The notes: generated by a model not told the origin, from the sequence alone. A stretch of DNA of 64,000 nt from Roseicella aerolata (GCF_020523605.1 NZ_JAJAQI010000020.1:40843-104842), one strand, 5' to 3'; positions 34,849 to 44,850 are shown, counted from the stretch's first letter. Program-made: numbers and translations.

Positions 34849-36633
34849 ATGACCGACCACGACATCTTCGCCGCGCTCCGCGCCCGGACCATCGCGGCCC
34901 TCGCCGAACTTCTGCCCGATCTGCCCGGCGAGACCTTCGCCCGCGTGCTGATGGAGCCGCCGCGCGACCCCAGCCATGGCGACATGGCGACCAACGGCGC
35001 GCTGGTGGTGGCGAAGCAGGCCAGGCAGGCGCCGCCGAAGCTGGCTGCCGTGCTGGCCGAGAAGCTGGCGGCGCTGCCTGAGATCGAGAGCGCCACGCCG
35101 GCCGGGCCCGGCTTCGTCAACCTCCGGCTGCGCGAATCCGTCCTGCGGGCGCAGGTCCCGGTTATCCTGGCCGAAGGCGAGCGCTACGGCGACGGCCGCA
35201 CGGGCGGGGGCCGCCGGATCGATGTGGAATACGTCTCCGCCAATCCCACCGGCCCGATGCATGTCGGCCATTGCCGCGGCGCGGTGGTGGGCGATGCGCT
35301 GGCGAACCTGCTGGCCAAGGCCGGCTGGGACGTGACCAAGGAATACTACATCAACGATGCCGGGGCGCAGGTGCAGGCGCTCGCCTATGCCGCCTACTGG
35401 CGTTACCTGCAGGCCCTCGGCACCACCATGACCGAGGACCAGTACGCGCAGCTCCTCCCTGGCGGGCTGCAGTACCGGGGCGAGTATCTGATCCCGGTCG
35501 GCCAGGCGCTGCGCGACCGCTTCGGCACCGCGCTCGCCTCGGAGGATCCCGAGCACAGGCATGGCATGCTCGGCCCCGACCACTGGCTGGAGATCGTGCG
35601 CGAATTCACCGTCGAGCGGATGATGGAGGCGATCCGCGAGGATCTCGCGGCGCTCGGCGTGGTGCAGGACGTCTTCGTCTCCGAGGCACAGCTCGTCCGC
35701 GAGGGCAAGCTCGAGCAGGCGGAGAAGCTTCTCTTCGACAAGGGGCTGATCTATCGCGGCGTGCTGGAGCCGCCGAAGGGCAAGGCGCCGGAGGACTGGG
35801 AGCCGCGCGAGCAGACGCTGTTCCGCGCCACGCAATTCGGCGACGAGGTCGATCGGCCGCTGCGCAAATCCGACGGCTCCGGCACCTACTTCGCCAACGA
35901 CATCGCCAACCACCTGCACAAGATCGAGCGCGGCTTCGCCGAACTCGTGCATGTCTGGGGCGCCGACCATGGCGGCTATGTCAAGCGCATGCAGGCGGCC
36001 GTCGCCGCGCTCTCGGGCAACACCGTGCCGCTCGATGTCGTGCTGGCGCAGATCGTGCACGTGGTGAAGGACGGCCAGCCCGTGCGCATGAGCAAGCGCG
36101 CCGGCACCTATGTGACGCTGCGCGACCTGATCGACGAGGTCGGGCGGGATGCCGTGCGCTTCACCATGCTGACGCGCAAGGCCGATGCGCAGATGGAGTT
36201 CGACCTGAACAAGGTGGTCGAGCAATCGCGAGACAACCCGGTCTTCTATGTGCAATATGCGCATGCCCGCTGCCGCTCGGTTCTGCGCTCGGCCGGCGAC
36301 CCGCCGCCGGGCGACCTGGCGCTGGCGCCGCTCGACAGCCTGACCGACCCTGCCGAGCTTGCCCTCCTGCGGCGCCTGACCACCTGGCCGCGCACGGTGG
36401 AGGCGGCCGCCCTGGCCCGCGAGCCGCATCGAATCGCGTTTTTTCTCCATGACTTGGCCGGCGACTTTCATGTACTGTGGAACAAGGGTCGCGATGACGC
36501 GACCCTGCGATTCATCCGGGCGGATGAGCCGGAGGCGACGCGGGCAAGGCTTGCCCTGGTCGCCGCCACGGGGACGGTCATCCGCTCGGGCCTCGCGGTG
36601 ATGGGGGTGACACCCGTCGAGGAGATGCGGTGA
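34849..36633 (+). CDS. argS: Arginyl-tRNA synthetase
   Basis: A 594-aa class I aminoacyl-tRNA synthetase charging tRNA-Arg. It has the N-terminal additional domain typical of ArgS, then the HIGH-type motif VSANPTGPMHVGHCRG, AKAGWDVTKEYYINDAGAQ, DYAL-like HVWGADHGGYVKRMQAA, and the KMSKS-equivalent RMSKRAGTYVTLRDL. The C-terminal DALR anticodon-binding domain starts near PVFYVQYAHARCRSVLR. Length fits. It opens a run of genes with overlapping or near-overlapping ends reaching tatC. Its stop overlaps the next start (GTGA at 36630-36633). Confidence 0.98.
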   Translation: MTDHDIFAALRARTIAALAELLPDLPGETFARVLMEPPRDPSHGDMATNGALVVAKQARQAPPKLAAVLAEKLAALPEIESATPAGPGFVNLRLRESVLRAQVPVILAEGERYGDGRTGGGRRIDVEYVSANPTGPMHVGHCRGAVVGDALANLLAKAGWDVTKEYYINDAGAQVQALAYAAYWRYLQALGTTMTEDQYAQLLPGGLQYRGEYLIPVGQALRDRFGTALASEDPEHRHGMLGPDHWLEIVREFTVERMMEAIREDLAALGVVQDVFVSEAQLVREGKLEQAEKLLFDKGLIYRGVLEPPKGKAPEDWEPREQTLFRATQFGDEVDRPLRKSDGSGTYFANDIANHLHKIERGFAELVHVWGADHGGYVKRMQAAVAALSGNTVPLDVVLAQIVHVVKDGQPVRMSKRAGTYVTLRDLIDEVGRDAVRFTMLTRKADAQMEFDLNKVVEQSRDNPVFYVQYAHARCRSVLRSAGDPPPGDLALAPLDSLTDPAELALLRRLTTWPRTVEAAALAREPHRIAFFLHDLAGDFHVLWNKGRDDATLRFIRADEPEATRARLALVAATGTVIRSGLAVMGVTPVEEMR

Positions 36634-37433
36634 GCGATCTGGCTGTACCCTCCTGGCGCCTGCGCCCGGAGAAGCAGGCTCCGTCCTGGCGCATGCTCGC
36701 GGTGGCCGGGGGGCTGCTGGGCGCGGTGGCCGTGGCCGGCGCCGTGACCTGGGGCCTCTCGCGCATGGGGCCGCGCACGGTCCCGGTGATCGAGCCCGAC
36801 GCGCGGCCCTTGAAGGTGCGGCCGGAGAATCCCGGCGGCCTCATCGTGCCGAACCAGGACCAGCTGGTGCTGGAGCCGCCGCAGGTGCGGCGCGACGCCG
36901 AGCGCCGCAGCGGCAGTGCGCTGCTGGATTCCGGGCCGGAGGCGCCTGCGCTCGACCAGTTGCGGCAGCATGCGGCACCGCCCGCGCCGCCCCAGGTTGC
37001 GGCGCCGCCCGTGCCGCCGCAGGCCGCGCCGGCACCGGTGCCGCAGGCGCCCTCCGCCCTGGCGAATGCCGCGCCGCTGGCGCCGCCCGTCGCGGCCCCG
37101 GCAGTGGTGGCGGCGCCAGCCGCCGGTCCGGCACCCCCGGCAGCGCCTCCGGCCGCCCTGGCCGGCGCGCCGCGGCCGGTGCCGAATGGCCGCGCCATGG
37201 TGCAGCTCGGCGCCCTGGTATCGGAGGAGGCGGCGCGTGCCGAATGGGACCGGCTGGTCCGCCGCGTGCCCGAGCTGGCCGGCTTCCAGCCGCGCGTCTT
37301 CCGGCTGGAGCGGGAGGGGCAGGCGCCGCTCTTCCGCCTGCGCACCGGCGGGCTCGCCGATGCCGCCGCGGCCAAGGCGCTCTGCGAGGCCGTGAGGGCC
37401 AAGGGCGGGGCCTGCAACCCCGTCGGGGGCTGA
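36630..37433 (+). CDS. SPOR-domain protein with one membrane anchor
   Basis: A 267-aa protein: short cytoplasmic tail, one transmembrane helix (MLAVAGGLLGAVAVAGAVTWG), a long Pro/Ala-rich linker of about 100 residues, and a C-terminal SPOR domain of about 75 residues beginning near GRAMVQLGALVSEEAARAEW. SPOR domains bind denuded peptidoglycan at the division septum, so it probably works in cell division or wall remodelling. The GTG start overlaps the argS stop. nagZ (wall recycling) starts four bases after its stop. This argS-SPOR-nagZ order is common in alphaproteobacteria. The cysteine ILE of SPOR is present as LCEAVRAKGGACNPV. Confidence 0.85.
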   Translation: MSDLAVPSWRLRPEKQAPSWRMLAVAGGLLGAVAVAGAVTWGLSRMGPRTVPVIEPDARPLKVRPENPGGLIVPNQDQLVLEPPQVRRDAERRSGSALLDSGPEAPALDQLRQHAAPPAPPQVAAPPVPPQAAPAPVPQAPSALANAAPLAPPVAAPAVVAAPAAGPAPPAAPPAALAGAPRPVPNGRAMVQLGALVSEEAARAEWDRLVRRVPELAGFQPRVFRLEREGQAPLFRLRTGGLADAAAAKALCEAVRAKGGACNPVGG

Positions 37434-37437
37434 CGCC

Positions 37438-38436
37438 GTGGCGGATCGCCCGCGCGCGGCCATCGTCGGGATCTCCGGCCCACGGCTGACGCCGGCGGAG
37501 GCGGCGCTGTTCCGCGCCACCCCGCCGCTCGGTGCCATCCTCTTCGCGCGCAACGTTGTGGAGCCCGAGCAGCTCCGCACCCTGACCGGCGAGCTGCGCG
37601 AGTTGCTGGGCGCCGAGGCGCCGATCCTGGTGGACCAGGAGGGCGGCCGGGTCGCCCGGCTGCGCCCGCCGCACTGGCCTGCCTTCCCGGCCGCCGCCGC
37701 CTTCACCGGCGGGCCGGAGGAGGCGGCGCGCGCCAATGCCGCGCTGCTCGGCCTCGCCTGCGCCGAGGTCGGGTTCGACGTGGTCTGCGCCCCGGTGCTC
37801 GACCTGCGGATCCCCGGGGCACATGGCATCATCGGTGACCGTGCCTTCGGCGAGGAACCGGCGGAGGTCGCGCGGCTCGGCCGCGCCACCGCCGAGGGGC
37901 TGCAGGAGGCCGGCTGCATCCCGGTCATCAAGCATATTCCCGGCCATGGCCGCGCCCTGGTGGACAGCCATCTCGACCTGCCGCGGGTGGCCGCGAGCCG
38001 GGAGGCGCTGGCGCTGGACTGCGCCCCCTTCGCCGCGCTGGCCGATGCCGGCGCCTGGGCCATGACGGCGCATATCCTCTATGAGGCGCTGGATGCCGAG
38101 CGGCCCGCGACCCTCTCGCCCGCCGTCATCGGCCGGGTGATCCGCGGCGCCATCGGCTTCGATGGGGTGCTCGTCAGCGACGATCTCTGCATGAAGGCGC
38201 TGCGCGGCGAAGCGGGCGCGCTGGCGGCCGCGGCCATCGCGGCGGGCTGCGACCTGGTGCTGCATTGCAGCGGCGTGCTGGAGGAGACCGCCCCGGCGCT
38301 TGCCGGCTGCCCGGTGCTGTCCGATGCCGCCGAGGCGCGGCTGGCGGCGACGCGGGCGGCCATGCTGGCGCGGCGCCGGCTGCTCGACCCGGTGGCGCTG
38401 GCCGCGGCGCGCGATGGCTGGCTGGCGGCGGCGTGA
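37438..38436 (+). CDS. nagZ: Beta-N-acetylhexosaminidase NagZ
   Basis: A 332-aa glycoside hydrolase family 3 enzyme that removes N-acetylglucosamine from anhydromuropeptides during cell-wall recycling in the cytosol. The conserved KHIPGHGRALVDSHLDLPRV matches the NagZ K-H-F-P-G-H-G-x(n)-D-S-H signature with the general acid/base His. The nucleophile Asp is in GVLVSDDLCMKAL. VDQEGGRVARLRPPHWPAFP and GFDVVCAPVLDLR are also family features. GTG is the start codon. Its stop overlaps the M50 protease start (GTGA, 38433-38436). Confidence 0.96.
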   Translation: MADRPRAAIVGISGPRLTPAEAALFRATPPLGAILFARNVVEPEQLRTLTGELRELLGAEAPILVDQEGGRVARLRPPHWPAFPAAAAFTGGPEEAARANAALLGLACAEVGFDVVCAPVLDLRIPGAHGIIGDRAFGEEPAEVARLGRATAEGLQEAGCIPVIKHIPGHGRALVDSHLDLPRVAASREALALDCAPFAALADAGAWAMTAHILYEALDAERPATLSPAVIGRVIRGAIGFDGVLVSDDLCMKALRGEAGALAAAAIAAGCDLVLHCSGVLEETAPALAGCPVLSDAAEARLAATRAAMLARRRLLDPVALAAARDGWLAAA

Positions 38437-39149
38437 GCTTCGAGCATGGTTGGCTCCCCGAGCTGCTCGCCGCCATCCTTGCCGCGGTCCTGGCGATCAC
38501 GCTGCATGAGGCGGCGCATGGCTATGCCGCGCTCGGGCTCGGCGACGATACGGCGAAGCGGATGGGGCGGCTCAGCCTCAACCCGATCCGGCATGTGGAC
38601 CGGGTCGGCACGGTGCTGGTGCCGGGCATCCTGCTGGTCATGCAGTTGCTGACCGTCGGGCGGGTGGAGTTCATGTTCGGCTGGGCCAAGCCGGTGCCGG
38701 TGAACATCCTGGCGCTGCGCAACCCGCGCCAGGGCATGATGCTGGTGGCGGCGGCAGGGCCGGCAATGAATTTCGGCCTGGCCTGGCTGGCCGGGCTGCT
38801 GGTCCACCCGGTGGAGAGCTGGGGCATGCTCCTCTCGCCCGAATCGCTGGGCATCGCCTATCGCTTCCTCGGGCTCTGCATCCTGGCAAATCTGGTCCTC
38901 GGCCTGTTTAACCTGCTGCCCATCCCGCCGCTCGACGGCGGCCGCATCGTGGCGGGAGTGCTGCCGCGGTCGCTGGCACTGCCCTATATGCAGCTCGAGC
39001 GCTGGGGCATCCTGATCGTCCTGGTCGGAGTCTTTCTGCTGCCACGGCTGGTCGAGGGTTTCGATCCGATCGGCTGGGCCCTGCGCAATGTCATCGCGGA
39101 GGCCTTCGACCTGGTTCTGCTGCTGTCCGGGAACGGGGGCGGGCCATGA
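38433..39149 (+). CDS. Site-2 protease family metallopeptidase (M50)
   Basis: A 238-aa intramembrane zinc metalloprotease. The metal site HEAAH (HExxH) sits in the first hydrophobic stretch VLAITLHEAAHGYAALGLGD, and the third ligand in NLLPIPPLDGGRIVAG, both standard for M50B proteins. Five to six hydrophobic helices; no PDZ domain, so it belongs to the short, YwhC-like branch rather than RseP. The GTG start overlaps the nagZ stop and its stop overlaps the scpA start, so all are coupled. Targets unknown. Insertion of this gene between nagZ and scpA is also known in related genomes. Confidence 0.9.
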   Translation: MSFEHGWLPELLAAILAAVLAITLHEAAHGYAALGLGDDTAKRMGRLSLNPIRHVDRVGTVLVPGILLVMQLLTVGRVEFMFGWAKPVPVNILALRNPRQGMMLVAAAGPAMNFGLAWLAGLLVHPVESWGMLLSPESLGIAYRFLGLCILANLVLGLFNLLPIPPLDGGRIVAGVLPRSLALPYMQLERWGILIVLVGVFLLPRLVEGFDPIGWALRNVIAEAFDLVLLLSGNGGGP

Positions 39150-39919
39150 GCGAGCCGGCGACGCCGACGCTGCATCTGCGGCTGGAAGGATTCGAGGGGC
39201 CGCTCGACCTGTTGCTGGACCTGGCGCGGGCGCAGAAGGTGGACCTTGCCCGGATTTCCATCATCGCCCTGGTGGACCAGTTCCTGGCGGTGCTGGAACA
39301 GGCGCGCCGGGTCCGGCTGGAATTGGCGGCGGACTGGCTGGTGATGGCCGCCTGGCTCGCCTGGCTGAAATCCCGCCTGCTGGTGCCGGAGGACCCGGAA
39401 GCCGAGCAGGATGCCGAGGCGCTGGCCCTCGCGCTCACCGACCGCCTGGCCGAACTGGCGCGCATGCGCGCCGCCGCCGCCTGGCTGGGGGAGCGGCTGC
39501 AACTGGGCCGTGACGTCTTCGCCCGCGGTGCGCCGGAATCCCTGAAGGTGGAGGATCGCACCGGCATCTCGGCCGACCTGCCGGCGCTGCTGCAGGCCTA
39601 TGCGGCGGCGCGCCGCCGGGCGCTGGCGCGCCGGCCCTATACGCCGAAGCCGCGCAAGCTCTGGACGGTGCAGGAGGCACTGGCGCGGCTCGGCCGGCTG
39701 GTGGGCGCCCTGCCGGACTGGGCGGTGCTGCAGCGCTTCCTGCCGGAGGGGATCAGCGACCCGGTGGAGCGCCGCGCCGCCATGGCCAGCACGCTGGTCG
39801 CCGCGCTGGAGACCGCCCGCGGCGGCGCGATCGAGTTGCGGCAGGAGCAGAGCTTCGGCCCGATCCTGGTCCGCCGCCGCGCCGCATCCGAGGACATGCC
39901 CGATGCAAGAGCCGCCTGA
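39146..39919 (+). CDS. scpA: Segregation and condensation protein A
   Basis: A 257-aa kleisin that bridges the SMC dimer heads and works with ScpB in chromosome condensation and segregation. The N-terminal kleisin motif reads LRLEGFEGPLDLLLDLARAQKVDLARISIIALVDQFL, close to the family consensus. The middle carries WLVMAAWLAWLKSRLLVP. A winged-helix-like C-terminus is visible from about residue 175 (LWTVQEALARLGRL). ATGA overlap with the M50 gene before it and a 17-base overlap with scpB after it show coupled expression. Confidence 0.95.
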   Translation: MSEPATPTLHLRLEGFEGPLDLLLDLARAQKVDLARISIIALVDQFLAVLEQARRVRLELAADWLVMAAWLAWLKSRLLVPEDPEAEQDAEALALALTDRLAELARMRAAAAWLGERLQLGRDVFARGAPESLKVEDRTGISADLPALLQAYAAARRRALARRPYTPKPRKLWTVQEALARLGRLVGALPDWAVLQRFLPEGISDPVERRAAMASTLVAALETARGGAIELRQEQSFGPILVRRRAASEDMPDARAA

Positions 39920-40799
39920 GACGGCAGAGGGGGCCGCGGTTGCGCCCGATGCGAGCCGCGCGCCCAGTGGCCACCAACCCGACCTGGCGGAGGCGACGCC
40001 GGCTGCCGGCGAGGCCGCGCAGGTGGCTGCGCGTGACACGGAGGACGTGCCGCAGCGTGGCGCTGCGGGGCCGGAGGGCTCCATCGGCGGCATGGCCTCC
40101 GCGGTCCCGGTGGACGCAGCGCCCGGATCGGCAGGGGAGGCGGCGCCGCCCTCCGCCGCCGAGGCCGCGGCCGCGCCGCAGCAGCCTTCCCCGGCCGGCG
40201 AGCCCGGTCCGGGTGCCGAAGCGATCCCCGATCCCGCCCTCTTCGCCCATGCCTTGCGCCTCGCCGAAGCCCTCGTCTTCGCCAGTGACCGCCCCATCAC
40301 GCCGCAGCGCCTGCAGCAGGCCCTGCCGCCGGGGGTGGAGGCACGGGCCGTGCTGACCGCGCTCGCCGCGCAATGCGCCGACCGCCCGGTGCAACTGGTC
40401 GAGGTCGCCGGCGGCTTCGCCTTCCGCACCGCCCCGGAACTCGCCCCGGCGCTCACCCGCGTCGTGGAGGTGCCGCGTCGCCTCCCGCGCGCCGCCATGG
40501 AGACGCTGGCGATCATTGCCTATCACCAGCCGGTGACGCGCGCTGAGGTGGAGGAGATCCGCGGCGCCAGCCTGTCCCAGACCACGCTGGAGACGCTGCT
40601 CGAGATGGGGCTGATCGCCCCGCGCGGCCGCAAGGAGGTTCCCGGCCGGCCCAGCCTCTGGGGCACCACGCCGAAATTCCTGGAGCAGTTCGGCCTGCGC
40701 GCCCTCACCGACCTGCCGCGTCGGGAGGAGTTGGTGAACGAGCCGGGCAGCCCCCTGCTGGCGCCCGCCGCCCCGGCCGAGGCCCCGCCACCCGCATGA
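39903..40799 (+). CDS. scpB: Segregation and condensation protein B
   Basis: A 298-aa partner of ScpA, two winged-helix domains. The conserved core starts about residue 110 (LRLAEALVFASDRPITPQRLQQALP) and contains YHQPVTRAEVEEIRGASLSQTTLETLLEMGLI and GRPSLWGTTPKFLEQFGL. The first ~100 residues are an Ala/Pro/Glu-rich disordered extension not found in short ScpB proteins. The start at 39903 overlaps the end of scpA by 17 bases; it is in frame with the conserved core and nothing better lies downstream before the core. Its stop overlaps the ABC ATPase start (ATGA). Confidence 0.93.
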   Translation: MQEPPETAEGAAVAPDASRAPSGHQPDLAEATPAAGEAAQVAARDTEDVPQRGAAGPEGSIGGMASAVPVDAAPGSAGEAAPPSAAEAAAAPQQPSPAGEPGPGAEAIPDPALFAHALRLAEALVFASDRPITPQRLQQALPPGVEARAVLTALAAQCADRPVQLVEVAGGFAFRTAPELAPALTRVVEVPRRLPRAAMETLAIIAYHQPVTRAEVEEIRGASLSQTTLETLLEMGLIAPRGRKEVPGRPSLWGTTPKFLEQFGLRALTDLPRREELVNEPGSPLLAPAAPAEAPPPA

Positions 40800-41848
40800 G
40801 CCTCCGGCTGACCGGCATCCGCCACGCCTATGGCGCGCGGGAGATCCTGCGCGGCGTGGACCTGCATGTCCGCCCGGGCGAGATCCTCTGCCTGCTCGGC
40901 CCTTCCGGCTGCGGCAAGACCACCCTGCTGCGGCTGGTGGCGGGGCTCGAACCATTGCAGGCCGGCCGGATCGAACTGGGCGGCGTCATGGTGGCCGAGC
41001 CGGGGCGCGAGCTGCCGCCGGAGCAGCGCCATGTCGGCTTCGTCTTCCAGGACTATGCCCTATTTCCCCACCTGACGGTCGCCGAGAATGTCGCCTTCGG
41101 CCTGACCCGCATCCCGCGCGGAGAGCGGGGCTGGGCGGTGACGGAAGCGCTGGCCCGCGTCGGCCTCGAGACCTATGCCAGCGCCTATCCGCACATGCTC
41201 TCGGGGGGGCAGCAGCAGCGGGTGGCGCTCGCCCGGGCGCTGGCTCCCCGACCGCAGGTGGTGCTGCTGGATGAGGCCTTTGCCTCCCTCGACGCCCGGC
41301 TGCGGGAACAGGTGCGGGACGACACCCTGCATGTGCTGCAGACCGCCGGCATCCCGGCCATGATCGTCACCCATGATGCCGAGGAGGCGATGTTCCTCGC
41401 CGACCGGATCGCCCTGATGCAGGAGGGGCGGGTCATCCAGCTCGGCCCGCCGGAGGAGCTCTATCTCAACCCGATCGCCCCCTTCGTCGCCACCTTCCTC
41501 GGCGAGGTGAACCGCCTGCCGGCCCTGGTCCGCGGCAGCCGGGCGGAGACCGCTATCGGCCCGCTGCCGCTCCGCCCCGGCGCCGATCTGGGTGAGGGCC
41601 CGGCCGAGGTGCTGCTGCGGCCGGAGGGCCTGCGGGTCCAGGAGGAGGGCGGGACCCCGGCCGAGGTCCAGGCCTGCCGGCTGCTCGGCGCCACGACCTT
41701 GGTCCATCTGTCCGTTCCGGACGGGGCAGGCGGGCTGCTGCACCTGCATGCCCGGCTGCCACCCGGGATCCGGCTGGCGCGTGGCCAGCGCGTTACGGTT
41801 GCGATGGATCCGGAGCGCGCCTTCGTATTCCCGCCCCTGGCTTCCTAG
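40796..41848 (+). CDS. ABC transporter ATP-binding protein, FbpC-like (iron/polyamine type)
   Basis: A 350-aa ATPase that would energise uptake through an inner-membrane ABC importer. Walker [11 protein letters not shown]-loop [13 protein letters not shown], signature LSGGQQQR, Walker B VVLLDEAF and switch His in IVTHDAEEA are all intact. A C-terminal TOBE-like regulatory domain begins about residue 235. The [17 protein letters not shown] and [11 protein letters not shown] segments are typical of FbpC. No permease or binding-protein gene is near, so its partners must be elsewhere. It sits between scpB and tatB, where many alphaproteobacteria have tatA. The gap to tatB is 98 bp. Confidence 0.93.
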   Translation: MSLRLTGIRHAYGAREILRGVDLHVRPGEILCLLGPSGCGKTTLLRLVAGLEPLQAGRIELGGVMVAEPGRELPPEQRHVGFVFQDYALFPHLTVAENVAFGLTRIPRGERGWAVTEALARVGLETYASAYPHMLSGGQQQRVALARALAPRPQVVLLDEAFASLDARLREQVRDDTLHVLQTAGIPAMIVTHDAEEAMFLADRIALMQEGRVIQLGPPEELYLNPIAPFVATFLGEVNRLPALVRGSRAETAIGPLPLRPGADLGEGPAEVLLRPEGLRVQEEGGTPAEVQACRLLGATTLVHLSVPDGAGGLLHLHARLPPGIRLARGQRVTVAMDPERAFVFPPLAS

Positions 41849-41946
41849 ATACCTGGGCGCAGATTGTTGGAACCCCGGGTTCCTGCTAACGGAGGCGACC
41901 TTGCGGTGCCGGGACTCCCCGACCCGGCCTCGCAGTCGGAGACGTC

Positions 41947-42483
41947 ATGTTAGACCTAGCCTGGTCCGAGATTGCGCTGATCGGCGTCGTGGCGCTTGTC
42001 GTCATCGGCCCCAAGGACCTGCCCGAGGCCATCCGTGGCCTCGCGCGCGGGGTGCAGAAGCTGCGCCGCATGGCCGGCGAGTTCCAGAGCCAGGCGGATG
42101 AGCTGGTGCGCGAGGCCAAGCTCGAGGAGGTGCGGAGCTCCATCAATGAGATCCGCAGCTTCAACATCAAGGACACCATCGAGAAGGCGGTCGATAGCGA
42201 CGGCACGATCCGCAAGACCTTCACTGAGGATCCGCTGAAGACCGACTACGCTTCCTCCTACACGCCGCCGGCGGGCGCGATGGAGGGGGCCGGCGCCGCC
42301 GCGGGCAGCGCGGAGCCGCCCAAACCCGTGCCCGCCTTCATTCCGCCAGCCTATGCGCCGCCGCCGCCGCTCCCGCCGGCAGCCGCCGGGCCGGAGCCGG
42401 TGCCCGCGCCCGCCTTCGTGCCGCCGGCTACCGCCGCGCCCCTGCCTCCGGCCCCCGAGCCGGCCCCGAACCCGAAGACCTGA
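41947..42483 (+). CDS. tatB: Sec-independent protein translocase TatB
   Basis: A 178-aa subunit of the twin-arginine translocon; with TatC it recognises Tat signal peptides. It shows the short N-terminal membrane helix [20 protein letters not shown], the hinge [12 protein letters not shown], an amphipathic helix and a long charged coil ([25 protein letters not shown]). A Pro/Ala-rich tail of about 80 residues follows. The Glu in WSE and the longer amphipathic region distinguish TatB from TatA. Clients in this window include the formate dehydrogenase alpha subunit. No tatA is present in the 98 bp upstream. tatC follows after 12 bases. Confidence 0.93.
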   Translation: MLDLAWSEIALIGVVALVVIGPKDLPEAIRGLARGVQKLRRMAGEFQSQADELVREAKLEEVRSSINEIRSFNIKDTIEKAVDSDGTIRKTFTEDPLKTDYASSYTPPAGAMEGAGAAAGSAEPPKPVPAFIPPAYAPPPPLPPAAAGPEPVPAPAFVPPATAAPLPPAPEPAPNPKT

Positions 42484-42495
42484 GCACCCACGCCC

Positions 42496-43290
42496 GTGCC
42501 GCGCGACCCGGAAGACTCCATCGACGACAAGCCGATGCCGCTGCTCGACCACCTGATGGAGCTGCGCCAGCGGCTTCTCTGGTCGGTCGGTGCCTTCGTG
42601 CTCGCCTTCGCCGTCTGCTACTATTTCTCCTCGCAGATCTACGGCTTCCTGGCGCGGCCCCTCGCCGACATCCTGCAGGCCCAGGGCGGCGGCGAGCGGC
42701 GGATGATCTTCACCGCGCTCTACGAGGCCTTCTTCACCTATCTGAAGGTGGCCTTCTTCGGCGCCATCTTCTTCAGCTTCCCGATGTGGGCCACGCAGCT
42801 CTGGCTCTTCGTGGCGCCGGGGCTCTACCGCAGCGAGAAGAAGGCGCTCTATCCCTTCCTGATCGCCTCGCCCTTCCTCTTCGTGCTGGGCGCGGCGCTG
42901 GCCTATTACTTCATCTTCCCGCTGGCCTGGCATTTCTTCATCACCTTCGAGACGCCGCCGGGCGAGGGCGCGCTGCCGATCCAGCTGGAGGCGAAGGTCA
43001 GCGAGTATCTCTCGCTGGTCATGCAGATGATCCTGGCCTTCGGCGTCGCCTTCCAGTTGCCGGTGCTGCTGACGCTGCTCTGCCGCGTCGGCATCCTGAG
43101 TGTGGACACGCTGCGGAAGGGACGGCGCTACGCCATCGTCGGGATGTTCGTCTTCGCCGCCATCATCACGCCGCCGGACGTCATCAGCCAGGTCGGCCTC
43201 GCGCTGCCCATGATCCTGCTCTACGAGATCTCGATCTGGGCCGCCGTGTGGATGGCACCGAAGCCGCCGAAGAACTCCACCACCACCTAG
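42496..43290 (+). CDS. tatC: Sec-independent protein translocase TatC
   Basis: A 264-aa integral membrane protein with six helices, the main receptor for twin-arginine signals. Visible landmarks: [25 protein letters not shown] (family N-terminus with the signal-binding loop), [67 protein letters not shown] and [19 protein letters not shown]. The GTG start at 42496 is 12 bases after tatB. A hairpin follows its stop at 43292-43308. Confidence 0.97.
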   Translation: MPRDPEDSIDDKPMPLLDHLMELRQRLLWSVGAFVLAFAVCYYFSSQIYGFLARPLADILQAQGGGERRMIFTALYEAFFTYLKVAFFGAIFFSFPMWATQLWLFVAPGLYRSEKKALYPFLIASPFLFVLGAALAYYFIFPLAWHFFITFETPPGEGALPIQLEAKVSEYLSLVMQMILAFGVAFQLPVLLTLLCRVGILSVDTLRKGRRYAIVGMFVFAAIITPPDVISQVGLALPMILLYEISIWAAVWMAPKPPKNSTTT

Positions 43291-43291
43291 C

Positions 43292-43308
43292 GGGGAGCCG
43301 GGCTCCCC
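43292..43308 (+). terminator. Hairpin after tatC
   Basis: GGGGAGC (43292-43298) pairs with GCTCCCC (43302-43308) around loop CGG, directly after the tatC stop. No T-run, so termination would be partial at best; it may separate tatC from serS expression. Confidence 0.4.
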
Positions 43309-43409
43309 ATCGCGTTCTGCGCGACGGGATGCCCCCTGTCCCCCGCGCCCCAGCCGGGGCCGAAGGCCTGGCCCCGGACCACGCCTTCCGTTTCCGGGAT
43401 CCGACCGCC

Positions 43410-44684
43410 ATGCATGACATCCGTATTGTCCGCGCCGATCCGGCGGCCTTCGACGCGGCCATGGCGCGGCGCGGCCTGCCGCCCATCGCCGGGCAGGTGC
43501 TGGCGCAGGACACCGCCCGCCGCGCGGCGCAGCAGGCGCTGCAGGAGAAACAGGCGAGGCGCAACGCCCTGGCCAGGGAGATCGGCCAGGCGAAGCGCAA
43601 TGGCACCAACAGCGTGGCACTGGAAGCCGAGGGCGCCGCGCTGCGTGAGGAGATGGCGGCGCTGGAAGCCCAGGCGGCCGAGGCCGACCGGACGCAGACC
43701 GCGCTGCTGGAGGCGCTGCCGAACATCCTCGACGCCGAGGTGCCGGACGGGCGGGACGAGACCGACAATGTCGTGCTGCACCAGCACGGCAAGCCGCCGG
43801 TCCTCGGCTTCACGCCGAAGCAGCATTTCGAGATCGGCGAGGCGCTCGGCCAGATGGATTTCGCGGCCGCCGCCAGGCTGGCCGGGGCGCGCTTCACCCT
43901 GCTCTCCGGCCCGCTGGCGCGGCTGGAGCGGGCGCTCGGCCAATGGATGATCACCCTGCACACGGAGGAGCACGGCTATACCGAGGTGTCCGTGCCGCTG
44001 CTGGTCAACGGCGCCACGCTCTACGGCACCGGCCAGTTGCCGAAATTCGGCGAGGACCTGTTCCGCACCACCGATGACCGCTACCTGATCCCGACCGCCG
44101 AGGTGCCGCTGACGAATATCGTGGCCGGGGAGATCGTGCCGGAAGGCTCTCTGCCGCGCCGCTACACCGCGCTGACGCCCTGCTTCCGCTCGGAAGCCGG
44201 CAGCGCCGGGCGCGACACCCGCGGCATGCTCCGCCAGCACCAGTTCCAGAAGGTGGAGATGGTCAGCATCACTCGCCCCGAGGACAGCGAGGCGGAGCAT
44301 GAGCGCATGACGCGCTGCGCCGAGCGGGTGCTGACCGAACTCGGCCTGGTCTGGCGGCGGGTCGTGCTCTGCGCCGGCGATACCGGCTTCAGCGCGGCGA
44401 AGACCTATGACCTGGAGGTCTGGCTGCCGGGCCAGCAGGCCTGGCGCGAGATCTCCTCCTGCTCCAACTGCCGGGACTTCCAGGCGCGCCGGATGAATGC
44501 CCGCATGAGGCCGGCCGAGGGCAAGGGCAATGTCTTCCTGCACAGCCTGAACGGCAGCGGCGTCGCGGTCGGCCGCGCCCTGATAGCGGTGCTGGAGGTG
44601 CACCAGCAAGCCGATGGCAGCATCCTGGTGCCGGAGGTGCTGCGCCCCTGGATGGGTGGCCTGGACCGGATCGTGGCGAACTGA
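43410..44684 (+). CDS. serS: Seryl-tRNA synthetase
   Basis: A 424-aa class II synthetase charging tRNA-Ser (and tRNA-Sec where present). The N-terminal long coiled coil that grips the tRNA variable arm runs over about residues 30-100 ([27 protein letters not shown]...). Class II motifs follow: motif 2 around [52 protein letters not shown], and motif 3 [17 protein letters not shown]. The start [11 protein letters not shown] at 43410 matches SerS families; the frame is open far upstream only because of GC bias. It follows tatC by 119 bp with a hairpin between them. Confidence 0.97.
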   Translation: MHDIRIVRADPAAFDAAMARRGLPPIAGQVLAQDTARRAAQQALQEKQARRNALAREIGQAKRNGTNSVALEAEGAALREEMAALEAQAAEADRTQTALLEALPNILDAEVPDGRDETDNVVLHQHGKPPVLGFTPKQHFEIGEALGQMDFAAAARLAGARFTLLSGPLARLERALGQWMITLHTEEHGYTEVSVPLLVNGATLYGTGQLPKFGEDLFRTTDDRYLIPTAEVPLTNIVAGEIVPEGSLPRRYTALTPCFRSEAGSAGRDTRGMLRQHQFQKVEMVSITRPEDSEAEHERMTRCAERVLTELGLVWRRVVLCAGDTGFSAAKTYDLEVWLPGQQAWREISSCSNCRDFQARRMNARMRPAEGKGNVFLHSLNGSGVAVGRALIAVLEVHQQADGSILVPEVLRPWMGGLDRIVAN

Positions 44685-44693
44685 GGGTGCCGT

Positions 44694-44716
44694 CCGGGGC
44701 CAAGCTCTGGCCCCGG
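44694..44716. terminator. Strong hairpin downstream of serS
   Basis: CCGGGGCCA (44694-44702), loop AGCTC, TGGCCCCGG (44708-44716): a perfect 9-bp GC stem nine bases after the serS stop. It lies in the 166-bp convergent gap to the DUF815 gene. It lacks a T-run on either side. Confidence 0.5.
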
Positions 44717-44850
44717 CGGAGACCGGACACACTGCGTCCGATGGGGGCAGCACCCCCCGGCTGCCATACCGGGCAGCGTAAAGTCCTGGCTTGCAGCAAC
44801 CATCGGCGGCTGAGGCCGCAGACATGCGTGGGCATGTCTGCGGTGCAGTA

